NCBI GenBank assembly: GCA_030612585.1
Contig: JAUWNP010000006.1
Location: 1-56,589, forward strand
Direction: 5' to 3'
Source: Anaerolineae bacterium
GTDB lineage: Bacteria; Chloroflexota; Anaerolineae; B4-G1
DNA: 56,589 nucleotides
The notes beneath the pieces were generated by a model, which made no database searches, was not told the DNA's origin, and worked only from the letters and a program-made list of their open reading frames with translations. Both the position numbers and the translations under genes were made by a program. Shown here one piece after another: positions 50,207 through 56,589 of the stretch. Positions within the stretch are counted from its first letter, which is position 1. Each line of letters starts with the position of its first letter.

Positions 50207-51913
50207 ATGGCAACGCATGAGTTGGCTTATAGCAGGGGTGTTTCCCTCGTGGACTACGGACGTGAAGTCGAAGAGGAAATCGCCCGTCTGCAGGAGGCCA
50301 TCGAGAAGGTACCGGCGCTCACCGCTCGCTACCCTTCTCGCTGGCTGGCCTTGAAACTGTTGGAGGAGGATAGCGAGATCGTCTCTCAAATGGAGGCCTC
50401 AGTGGTAGGAGGAGGCACAATCCTGGCCCAGGCCCGCAAAAGCATGGCCCACCTGCGAAACGTCTACGGCGACGACGCTGAGACGATCATTGCCGACCGG
50501 AGGTATGGCTTCATCAGCGGCCTGGTCAAAGAGGCAGTGCGCCGCCCGGTCGAGGAGCGGCTGACACTTTCGGACAAGATTGACAAAATTGTCACTAACC
50601 GGGTGCTGGGCATCCCCATCTTCCTGGTCGCTATGTGGTTCGTTTTCAAGATGACGGCCGAGGTCTCCGGCGCTTACCTGGACTGGGTGGACGGCGTCAT
50701 CGGCGGCCCCATCACCCGCTGGGTAGTGGCCATCCTCAATCTCGTCGGGCTAGGCGGCACGTGGTTCGAGTCGCTGACGGTGGACGGTGTCATCGCCGGC
50801 GTGGGCGGGGTGATGGTCTTTGTGCCGGTGATGTTATTCCTGTACTTCTTTCTGGCGCTGCTGGAGGACTCGGGTTACATGGCCCGCGCCGCCTTTGTGA
50901 TGGACCGCTTGATGCACGCACTGGGGCTCCACGGCAAGTCCTTCATGCCCATGCTCATCGGCTTTGGCTGCACGGTGCCGGCCGTCTACGCCACGCGGAC
51001 GCTGGAGAACGAGGACGACCGGAAACTGACCGGCTTCCTGGTGCCGATGATGAGTTGCGGGGCGCGGCTGCCGGTCTACGCCATCTTTGCCGCCGCCTTC
51101 TTCCCCGACAACGCCGGGCAGTTCATCTTCGGCCTGTACCTGCTGGGCATCGTCCTGGCTATCGTGAGCGGCATGGTCCTCAAGCGCACGCTGTTCAAGG
51201 ACAAGCCGCCGTCGCCCTTCGTGATGGAACTCCCGCCCTACCGGTTGCCCACGCTGAAGGGCATCCTGATCCACATGTGGGAACGCACTTCGGTCTTTGT
51301 GCGCAAGGCGGCGACCATCATCATGGCCGTCTCCGTCATCCTCTGGTTCCTGATGAACATCCCCTGGGGGGTGGAGAACCCGAGGGACAGCCTGTTCGGG
51401 AAGGGTAGCGCGGTCATCGCCCCGCTGCTGGCCCCGGCCGGCTTCGGCGACTGGCAGGCAGCGGGAGCGCTGGTGACGGGCTTCGTGGCCAAGGAGGTGG
51501 TGGTCGGCACCATGAGCCAGATCTACGTCGGCGAGGCCGAGGAAGAGGAGGCAGAGGAACCAACGACCTTCTTCCAGGACCTGGGCGAGATCGTGGTTGG
51601 CTTCGTTGAGGCCACCGTGGACACGGTCAAGGCGACCATCAGCCTCATCCCCGGCGTGGACCTGATGGGTGAGGGGGAAGAAGAGGAGGAAGATACGGCG
51701 CTGGTCCAGGCCCTGCAGGAGAGCTTTACGCCCCTGCAGGCAGTGGCCTTCAACGTCTTCGTCCTGCTCTACGTCCCCTGCATGGTGGCTATCGCTGCCC
51801 AGCGCCAGGAGTACGGCGACAAGTGGACGCTGTTCAACGCCGTCTATCTGACGGCCCTGGGCTGGGTGGTTTCGACGCTCATCTTCCAGGTTGGGCGGCT
51901 GATGGGGTTCTGA
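50207..51913 (+). CDS. feoB: FeoB membrane part without G domain (system 2)
   Basis: 568 residues: helical spacer domain (about 1-115; RYPSRWLALKLLEEDSEIV aligns with VALKLLEGD of FeoB1) and the full permease. Gate 1 is GFGCTVPAVYATR with Cys255, followed by MSCGARLPVYAIFAAAFF, the most common FeoB form. Gate 2 region is GFVAKEVVVGTMSQIYV. An insertion of about 60 residues with two acidic runs (EEEEAEE and GEEEEEED) flanking an amphipathic segment lies between gate 2 and the last helices, and VPCMVAIAAQRQEYG ends the family pattern. ATG 50207 with AAAGGAGG. Confidence 0.94.
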   Translation: MATHELAYSRGVSLVDYGREVEEEIARLQEAIEKVPALTARYPSRWLALKLLEEDSEIVSQMEASVVGGGTILAQARKSMAHLRNVYGDDAETIIADRRYGFISGLVKEAVRRPVEERLTLSDKIDKIVTNRVLGIPIFLVAMWFVFKMTAEVSGAYLDWVDGVIGGPITRWVVAILNLVGLGGTWFESLTVDGVIAGVGGVMVFVPVMLFLYFFLALLEDSGYMARAAFVMDRLMHALGLHGKSFMPMLIGFGCTVPAVYATRTLENEDDRKLTGFLVPMMSCGARLPVYAIFAAAFFPDNAGQFIFGLYLLGIVLAIVSGMVLKRTLFKDKPPSPFVMELPPYRLPTLKGILIHMWERTSVFVRKAATIIMAVSVILWFLMNIPWGVENPRDSLFGKGSAVIAPLLAPAGFGDWQAAGALVTGFVAKEVVVGTMSQIYVGEAEEEEAEEPTTFFQDLGEIVVGFVEATVDTVKATISLIPGVDLMGEGEEEEEDTALVQALQESFTPLQAVAFNVFVLLYVPCMVAIAAQRQEYGDKWTLFNAVYLTALGWVVSTLIFQVGRLMGF

Positions 51914-51932
51914 GAGTACCGGGAAAACACTT

Positions 51933-51965
51933 TTCGGGCGGGGTCGTGACTTGGCCCCGCCCGAA
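51933..51965 (+). terminator. GC-rich hairpin after system 2
   Basis: TTCGGGCGGGG pairs with CCCCGCCCGAA around TCGTGACTTGG, 20 bases after the FeoB stop. No U tract. Confidence 0.6.
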
Positions 51966-51996
51966 TGTCATAAGATGAAGAAATGAGTCTGCCAAA

Positions 51997-52170
51997 ATGA
52001 GGATGTGTAAGTTAGAAAAAAAGTTTGTAAATAGCAAGAGACAGGCCGAGAAGAATATAAAGATCGCGGAACGATTATTCGGTGAAATTGATCCAAGTAA
52101 TGTGAGAAGGGTGTTGGAAGTAGGGTGTGGCGTCGGAAAGTACCACAGCCTGGTATCTCAAAAAATCTAG
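51997..52170 (+). pseudogene. N-terminal fragment of a class I SAM methyltransferase
   Basis: 58 codons, A+T-rich, reading MRMCKLEKKFVNSKRQ and ending in RRVLEVGCGVGKYHSLVSQK then TAG. LEVGCGVGKY is SAM-binding motif I, after which a real enzyme would need 100-150 more residues. The next bases instead belong to a ZIP-transporter fragment, so the gene was cut by rearrangement. Confidence 0.7.
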
Positions 52171-52173
52171 GTT

Positions 52174-52950
52174 TTGAAATGCGATATGGCCATCGCCTTT
52201 GCCGTGGCCGTGCACACCATCCCGGAGGGGTTGGCGGTCTCGGCGCCGACCTACGAGGCCACCGGCAGCCGGGCCGCCAGGTCCGGCGGGAGCAGCCAAG
52301 TAATTACCCAGGAGACGAAAAAGATTCCTCAAACGATCGCTGCGATTCTGTTGGCTATCCCCCTGGCAGCGATAGCAGTTGTCAGTGTGCGCTACTGGGC
52401 CGAGTTCAAGGACAGTAGCAGGAGTGGAACGGCAAAGCAGAAGACACCATACAACAAGTTCTTTTTATCTTTGGTGGGATTAGGCTATTTCTGCATCTGG
52501 CCGTTTTGGATCGGAGGTATGGTCTTTCTGTTTCTGAACAAGTACTACACTGTTTTTGGATTCCTGACCTTTTCATCTCCTTCCGCACTCGCCGTACAGG
52601 TCATTGGATTCCTGGTTTTTTACACCGGGGCAGCGCTGTTGAATTGGGCGCTCTTTTTTGCCGGCAAGTACTTGCGCCCTTCAATCGCAGGCGTATACGA
52701 GGGGCACAAGTTGATTCAAACCGGGCCGTTGGGAATCGTGAGGCATCCGTACTATGTATCCTACGTCTTGATCCTGGTCGGGCTAAGCCTGACTCTGCTG
52801 ACTTGTTGGCCGTTGATTCCCGCCCTGTGCATCGTGATTGGCATTTATCCGACGGCAAGAACCGAAGAGGAAATGCTAATCGGGCAGTTTGGAGAGGAGT
52901 ATATCGCATATCAACGCAAAGTTGGCATGTTCTTTCCAAGATTGTTTTAG
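52174..52950 (+). CDS. Chimeric reading frame: ZIP transporter fragment joined to an ICMT-like methyltransferase
   Basis: The first 35 codons (DMAIAFAVAVHTIPEGLAVS, APTYEATGSR) are the core helix of a ZIP-family metal transporter, including the HTIPEG metal site, without the rest of that protein. From about residue 48 the frame is an isoprenylcysteine carboxyl methyltransferase-like membrane protein: IPQTIAAILLAIPLAAIAVV, several helices, then RHPYYVSYVLILVGLSL, IGIYPTARTEEEMLIGQFGEEY, the SAM-site pattern of that family. The methyltransferase may be functional if translated from an internal start I cannot identify; the ZIP piece is debris. Composition is more A+T-rich than the Feo genes. Confidence 0.65.
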   Translation: MKCDMAIAFAVAVHTIPEGLAVSAPTYEATGSRAARSGGSSQVITQETKKIPQTIAAILLAIPLAAIAVVSVRYWAEFKDSSRSGTAKQKTPYNKFFLSLVGLGYFCIWPFWIGGMVFLFLNKYYTVFGFLTFSSPSALAVQVIGFLVFYTGAALLNWALFFAGKYLRPSIAGVYEGHKLIQTGPLGIVRHPYYVSYVLILVGLSLTLLTCWPLIPALCIVIGIYPTARTEEEMLIGQFGEEYIAYQRKVGMFFPRLF

Positions 52951-53344
52951 CGTGTGAGATGCGTCGGCGGTGACTACTCGACAGGACTTGGAACATCTCA
53001 ACCGCTCGGACTGGAAGCCGAGACTTGTTTCGGTGGCTCCGGCGTAAGTGCCAGTTGCGCAGATGCGGCTCATATTTCGCGACGAGCACGCGGTAGCGTG
53101 GTTCAAACGGATGCCCTGGGATGCCGACAGGGAGAGAGAAAAAGAGGCATGGTTCATTCGGGCGGAAAAAACTCCTTGACAAATTCAGCCGAACGACAGG
53201 CACGTTTTGGGCCAACGATCAGCAGAAATCGCTTGATTTGGCCCTGAAACACCGTTCTGGTGGCCGATTTCCAGCGAGCAAAGTCATCAAGGACTGTGGA
53301 AAGTGTCAAGGACTTTTTGGCTCCAAACAGGTCTAAAATGAACC
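52951..53344. other. Gene-poor stretch in the debris zone
   Basis: About 390 bases with no recognisable protein in any frame; the short open frames lack family features. An AAGGACTTT-type inverted repeat near 53285-53320 is the only structure noticed. Probably decayed sequence. Confidence 0.4.
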
Positions 53345-53824
53345 ATGCCGAAAAAGATGGGATTAGCAGATAGAATATACGAAATAATCGGGAGGCAAGC
53401 CCGCAAACCAAGCGGGTGGCTGGGCAAGATGCTTTACGGTCACCCGGCAGCCCGGGGACACAGGTCCCTGACCAACTGGGCCATGGGGTTTGTGAACATC
53501 CAACCGCCTGACCATGCGTTAGACGTCGGGTGTGGCGGCGGCATGGCGATCAAGTTGATCGCCGGGATCGCCGTCGAAGGGTTTGTGGCCGGACTCGACC
53601 ACTCGGAGGACATGGTGCAGCAGGCGCTCAAGCGCAACGCGGCCGCCGCGCGGGCCGGGCGCGTGGAGATCAGGCACGGCAGCGTCGCGGCTCTACCCTA
53701 CAACGACGAATCCTTTGACAAGGTGATCGGGGTCGAGACGTTCTACTTTTGGCCCGACCCGGTGGCGAATCTGCGAGAGGTACGCCGCGTGATGAAGCCG
53801 GGCGGGCTAGTAGAGCACTTTTGA
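53345..53824 (+). CDS. Truncated class I SAM-dependent methyltransferase
   Basis: 159 residues. The N-terminus MPKKMGLADRIYEIIGRQARKPSG and the SAM motif ALDVGCGGGMAIKLIAG (about 60-76) are followed by GLDHSEDMVQQALKRNA, VEIRHGSVAALPYNDESFDKV and REVRRVMKPGGLVEHF, after which TGA stops the frame. Related proteins continue for 40-60 residues past the KPGG motif. The stop lies at the edge of a perfect palindrome (AGACTTCCGAAGTCT, 53824-53838), so a palindromic insert or deletion may have truncated it. Possibly a pseudogene. Confidence 0.7.
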   Translation: MPKKMGLADRIYEIIGRQARKPSGWLGKMLYGHPAARGHRSLTNWAMGFVNIQPPDHALDVGCGGGMAIKLIAGIAVEGFVAGLDHSEDMVQQALKRNAAAARAGRVEIRHGSVAALPYNDESFDKVIGVETFYFWPDPVANLREVRRVMKPGGLVEHF

Positions 53825-53838
53825 GACTTCCGAAGTCT
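53824..53838. repeat. Perfect palindrome AGACTTCCGAAGTCT at the end of the truncated methyltransferase
   Basis: Its first base is the last base of the TGA stop. Related to the AGACCTCCGAGGT arms at 47291, 47374 and 56290-56322. Confidence 0.75.
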
Positions 53839-54026
53839 GATCTGCCTAGAATTGAACAGCCCTGTGTCTCTGACCAAGCCTTTCCCGGCAGGTCGGAGAC
53901 CTTGCCGAACGTGGACAGGTTTGAATAAGGAGGTGAAGCAGGTAAATAATTGATTGTACTACGCACGACTGAATGACGTGAATCACGCACAGGCTTGAAT
54001 CATCGAGTTAGAAAGGGAGGAAAAAA

Positions 54027-54260
54027 ATGGCACCTTTAAGTTCACTCGAAACTGGAGCAGTAGGGGTGGTGCAAGACCTGAACGGCGGCCGGGGCTTTGT
54101 CAGCCGGGTGGCCGCGCTGGGCTTTACCCCTGGCACAGAGATCACGATGCTACAAAACTTTCGCCGTGGCCCCCTCATCGTCGTCGTGCGCGATACGCAC
54201 GTGGCGCTGGGACGCGGTGAGGCGAAAAAGATAGGGGTTCGTAAACTCGTAGATTCGTAA
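54027..54260 (+). CDS. feoA: FeoA (system 3)
   Basis: 77 residues: LSSLETGAVGVVQDLNGGRGFVSRVAALGFTPGTEITMLQNFRRGPLIVVVRDTHVALGRGEAKKI, close to FeoA of system 1, minus that protein's N-terminal extension. AAAGGGAGG precedes the ATG. The final codons (GTA GAT TCG TAA) lie in an 8-base CGTAGATT repeat that continues to the feoB Shine-Dalgarno. A short dyad CGTGAATCACG at 53977-53987 upstream may be an operator, but it does not match sites 1-3. Confidence 0.93.
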   Translation: MAPLSSLETGAVGVVQDLNGGRGFVSRVAALGFTPGTEITMLQNFRRGPLIVVVRDTHVALGRGEAKKIGVRKLVDS

Positions 54261-54271
54261 ATTCGTAGATT
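54240..54271. repeat. Tandem 8-base repeat CGTAGATT supplying the feoA stop codon
   Basis: Units CGTAAACT/CGTAGATT/CGTAAATT/CGTAGATT. The TAA stop (54258-54260) lies in the third unit. Confidence 0.9.
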
Positions 54272-54286
54272 CGGGAGGTATGTCAA

Positions 54287-56281
54287 ATGGAACAGCAAAA
54301 GACGATCACCGTCGCTCTGGCGGGGCAGCCCAACACGGGCAAGTCCACGGTGTTCAACGTGCTCACCGGTCTCAAGCAGCACGTGGGCAACTGGCCGGGC
54401 AAGACGGTGGAGCAAAAGACCGGTTCCGTCACCTACGACGGCAGCACCTATCGCCTGGTAGACCTGCCCGGCACCTACAGCCTGACGGCCAACTCGCCGG
54501 AGGAGTTAATCGCCCGCAATTTCATCATCGAGGAGCAGCCCGACGTGGTGGCCGTGGTGACGGACGCGGCGATGCTGGAGCGCAACCTGTACCTGGTGAC
54601 CGAACTACTCCCGCTCTCGGTGCCGGTCATCATCGCCTTAAACATGATGGACGTGGCCGAGCAGGAGGGTCGCCCCGTTGACCCCATCGCGCTGGCGCAG
54701 GCGACGGGGATCAGGGTGGTGCCGATGGTGGCGGCGAAGAACCAGGGTGTGAAAGAGTTGTTGGCGGTCGTTGACGACCTCGTTCACGACGGGGTGGGGT
54801 ATGCGCCCAGCAAGCCGGAGATACAGGAGGATCACCGCGCCCTGCTGGACGACGTGCAGGCCCAGATCGCGGGCAGCGTCCCGGCCCCCTACCCTGAGGG
54901 CTGGGTGGCCCTCAAACTGCTGGAGGGGGACAGGGTCGTAACCGATATGATGAAAGAGAACCTGGGCCCGGCGCGCTGGGCAAAGGTGGAGGACCTCCTG
55001 CGGGAGCACGACGACGCCCAACTGGCCGTGGCCGGCGGACGCTACGAGTGGATCGAGCGCGCGACCCGCGCCGCGGTCGAGCGCCCCAAAGCGGGCGCCA
55101 TCACCCGCACGCGCCGGTTCGACCGCATCGCCACGCACCCGGTCTGGGGCGTGTTCACCATGTTGGGCATCTTGATCACTGCGATCGTAGCGGCAATGGC
55201 CATCGGGATGCCAATCTCGATGGGGATTATGAACGGCATCTCGTCGCTAGGTTCAATTGTCGCACCACTGCTGGCGAATGCCCCGGCCTGGATATCCAGT
55301 CTGGTGGTGGAAGGGGTTATCTTCGGTGTGGGGGCAGTACTGGCGTTCCTCGCGTTCTTGATCGTCTGCTTCGCCCTGTTCGGGTTGCTGGAAGACATTG
55401 GCTATATGGCGCGAGTGGCCTACGTGATGGACCGCGCCATGCGCAGGATCGGCCTGCACGGCAAATCGTTCTTGCCGTTGCTGATGGGCCTCATCTGCAA
55501 CGTGCCGGCGGTCATGGGCACGCGGGTGATCGAAACGGAGCGGGCGCGCTTGAAGGCGGTCTTGCTGATGCCGTTCGTGCCGTGTATGGCGATGACGATG
55601 ACGCTTATGTTTTACGCGCCTATCTTCTTCAGCCCTGGCATTGCGACGCTGGTCGTGTTGGGCATGCTACTGGGCGCGCTGGCGGTAATGGCTCTCTCCG
55701 GCATCCTGCTGGACCGGGTGGTATTGCCTGGCGAGCGAATTGGGTTCATCATGGAGTTGCCGCTCTATCACCGCCCGAACTTGCGCACGATCGGTACGTT
55801 CGTTTGGCAGAGGGCCAGGCAGTTCCTGACAAAGGCGGGCACGGTGATACTGGCTGTGGCGGTGGGGATCTGGGCGCTCTCGTACTTTCCCAACGGTGAC
55901 GTCGAGACGAGCATACTGGCAACGATAGGACACGCCCTGACTCCGCTGGGGAACCTGATGGGCCTGGATTGGAGAATGCTCGTGGCGTTGTTCACCTCGT
56001 TCGTCTCCAAAGAAGCCGCCCTCGCGTCTATAGCGGTGTTGCTCGGCGCTGCAGATACCGAGGCCGGGCTGATGACAGCGTTGCAGACGGCCATGACTCC
56101 CGCGGCGGCGCTGGGCTACCTGACCACACAAACGTTGTTCATCCCCTGTCTAGGCACGTTAGGGGTGATCGTCGAAGAATCCCGGTCGTGGAAGTGGGCG
56201 CTCGCTATCCTGGCCTACTTGTTCGTCATCGCCTTTGCCATGGGTATCCTGGTCTACCAGGTCGCCCGATTGGTGATGTGA
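54287..56281 (+). CDS. feoB: FeoB, ferrous iron transporter (system 3)
   Basis: 664 residues, overall arrangement as in FeoB1. G1 GQPNTGKST (about 13-21), [16 protein letters not shown]3 DLPG, G4 NMMD, spacer domain with VALKLLEGDRVV, then the permease. Gate 1 reads LLMGLICNVPAVMGTR (Cys404) with Ile where systems 1 and 2 have Gly before Cys, and the next helix is PFVPCMAMTMTLMFYAP, lacking the Arg of xCxAR. Gate 2 contains SFVSKEAALASIAVL, and IPCLGTLGVIVEESRSW replaces IPCVATVAVVRQE. These changes in the ion path suggest altered metal preference or kinetics; this is inference. Confidence 0.94.
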   Translation: MEQQKTITVALAGQPNTGKSTVFNVLTGLKQHVGNWPGKTVEQKTGSVTYDGSTYRLVDLPGTYSLTANSPEELIARNFIIEEQPDVVAVVTDAAMLERNLYLVTELLPLSVPVIIALNMMDVAEQEGRPVDPIALAQATGIRVVPMVAAKNQGVKELLAVVDDLVHDGVGYAPSKPEIQEDHRALLDDVQAQIAGSVPAPYPEGWVALKLLEGDRVVTDMMKENLGPARWAKVEDLLREHDDAQLAVAGGRYEWIERATRAAVERPKAGAITRTRRFDRIATHPVWGVFTMLGILITAIVAAMAIGMPISMGIMNGISSLGSIVAPLLANAPAWISSLVVEGVIFGVGAVLAFLAFLIVCFALFGLLEDIGYMARVAYVMDRAMRRIGLHGKSFLPLLMGLICNVPAVMGTRVIETERARLKAVLLMPFVPCMAMTMTLMFYAPIFFSPGIATLVVLGMLLGALAVMALSGILLDRVVLPGERIGFIMELPLYHRPNLRTIGTFVWQRARQFLTKAGTVILAVAVGIWALSYFPNGDVETSILATIGHALTPLGNLMGLDWRMLVALFTSFVSKEAALASIAVLLGAADTEAGLMTALQTAMTPAAALGYLTTQTLFIPCLGTLGVIVEESRSWKWALAILAYLFVIAFAMGILVYQVARLVM

Positions 56282-56289
56282 GGCGGCCA

Positions 56290-56322
56290 AGACCTCGGAG
56301 GTTTCAAAAACCTCCGAGGTCT
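56290..56322 (+). terminator. Perfect palindrome between feoB and feoC of system 3
   Basis: AGACCTCGGAGGTTT-CAA-AAACCTCCGAGGTCT: a 15-bp perfect stem with a 3-base loop. Same arm sequence as the inner arms of element B. It could act as a transcript-processing hairpin; no U tract. Confidence 0.65.
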
Positions 56323-56341
56323 GAATACTGTGAGGTGTCAA

Positions 56342-56589
56342 ATGTTGATGCGGCTGTTGTCACTGGTTGCAGAGGGTGGCGTACACTCGTACGTCACCCT
56401 GGCCGACCAATTGAGCGTGAGCAGAGGTTTGCTGGAGCAGATGCTGCAAGACCTGGCGCGGATGGGGTACATCGCGCCGGTGGGCGGAGCCTGCGATACG
56501 AGCCAGTGCCATCATTGCCCGCTGAGCGGCAGTTGCGCCACTGATGCACAAGGCAACGTGTGGGTGCTGACGGCCAAGGGCGCGCAGGC
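56342..56589 (+). CDS. feoC: FeoC-like winged-helix protein with Cys cluster (system 3; runs off the window)
   Basis: 82 codons visible, open at the window end. Winged helix LLSLVAEGGVHSYVTLADQLSVSRGLLEQMLQDLARMGYIAPV is followed by CDTSQCHHCPLSGSC, a four-Cys motif in the place of the FeoC iron-sulfur site, and VWVLTAKG. Clear paralogue of the protein at 46941-47186. Start ATG 56342 or 56348. It is the last gene of system 3 within the window. Confidence 0.85.
   Translation, partial: MLMRLLSLVAEGGVHSYVTLADQLSVSRGLLEQMLQDLARMGYIAPVGGACDTSQCHHCPLSGSCATDAQGNVWVLTAKGAQ

Noticed and set aside
53971..53992. Fourth copy of the proposed iron operator before system 3
   Set aside because: CGTGAATCACG is a dyad but does not fit ATTGCWAATRCKTYGCA, so it is not counted as a member.

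Overview
The window (56,589 bases, GC-rich, with dense compact genes) looks like a chromosomal contig of an uncultured Chloroflexota bacterium, most likely from the Anaerolineae side. The reasons are indirect: lipoproteins with long Thr/Pro/Ser linkers, a class II prolyl-tRNA synthetase of the archaeal/eukaryotic-like type with a C-terminal zinc module, a class D/E-like sortase, NarL-type two-component systems, malG-type sugar ABC systems without their own ATPase, and many short palindromes and 7-8 base tandem repeats. Promoters follow TTGnnn-17-TATAAT closely. Taxonomy is inference; no rRNA is present.

Layout. 1-4.9 kb (minus): oligopeptide-type solute-binding lipoprotein (cut by the window edge), proS carrying an in-frame TAG, a ParB-like protein and a metallophosphoesterase. 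4.9-7.9 kb: a VapBC-like toxin-antitoxin pair, a MazG-like pyrophosphohydrolase and metK under a SAM-I riboswitch with its terminator. 7.9-12 kb: tRNA-Val, a sensor kinase, a degenerate CPBP-like membrane protein and a sortase. 12-13.7 kb: an AT-rich type II restriction-modification pair. 13.7-19.8 kb: a methyltransferase, murJ, then rpsO-pnp-lepB with a very long hairpin between rpsO and pnp. 19.9-26.3 kb: a sugar ABC system (two permeases, binding protein) next to a NarL-type response regulator and kinase. 26.3-42.8 kb: ogt, a large DNA-methylase-like protein, a DUF3048 lipoprotein, rimO, a RodZ-like protein, rplI, tRNA-Leu and tRNA-Cys, an MFS transporter, a cupin, an SPFH protein, an HPS-like decarboxylase, a phosphodiesterase, a DUF92 protein and a PH/DUF1648 membrane protein.

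42.9-56.6 kb is the most unusual part: a ferrous-iron (Feo) supercluster on the plus strand. It holds three different FeoB systems. System 1 is fur-feoA-feoB-yibE/F-like-feoC-like, with overlapping genes. System 2 is feoA-feoA-feoB(G domain)-feoB(membrane part), meaning that FeoB is split into two proteins. System 3 is feoA-feoB-feoC-like and runs off the window. Between systems 1 and 2 lies a regulatory pair: a DtxR-family repressor carrying two FeoA-type (SH3) domains, and a second Fur. A 17-base near-dyad (ATTGCWAATRCKTYGCA) occurs in front of fur1, the DtxR-FeoA gene and system 2, and I propose it as a common iron operator. The DtxR-FeoA gene also has a consensus promoter whose -10 abuts a DtxR/IdeR-like half-site. 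Between systems 2 and 3 is a debris field of truncated or fused genes.

Two window-wide repeat phenomena stand out. First, degenerate tandem repeats of 7, 8 or 12 bases sit at gene ends and very often contain, abut or supply the stop codon of the upstream gene. Second, GC-rich palindromic inserts lie in frame inside rimO, the DNA-methylase-like gene and the DUF92 gene. Two 140-bp inverted-repeat elements with matching GCGTTCA ends may be non-autonomous mobile elements.
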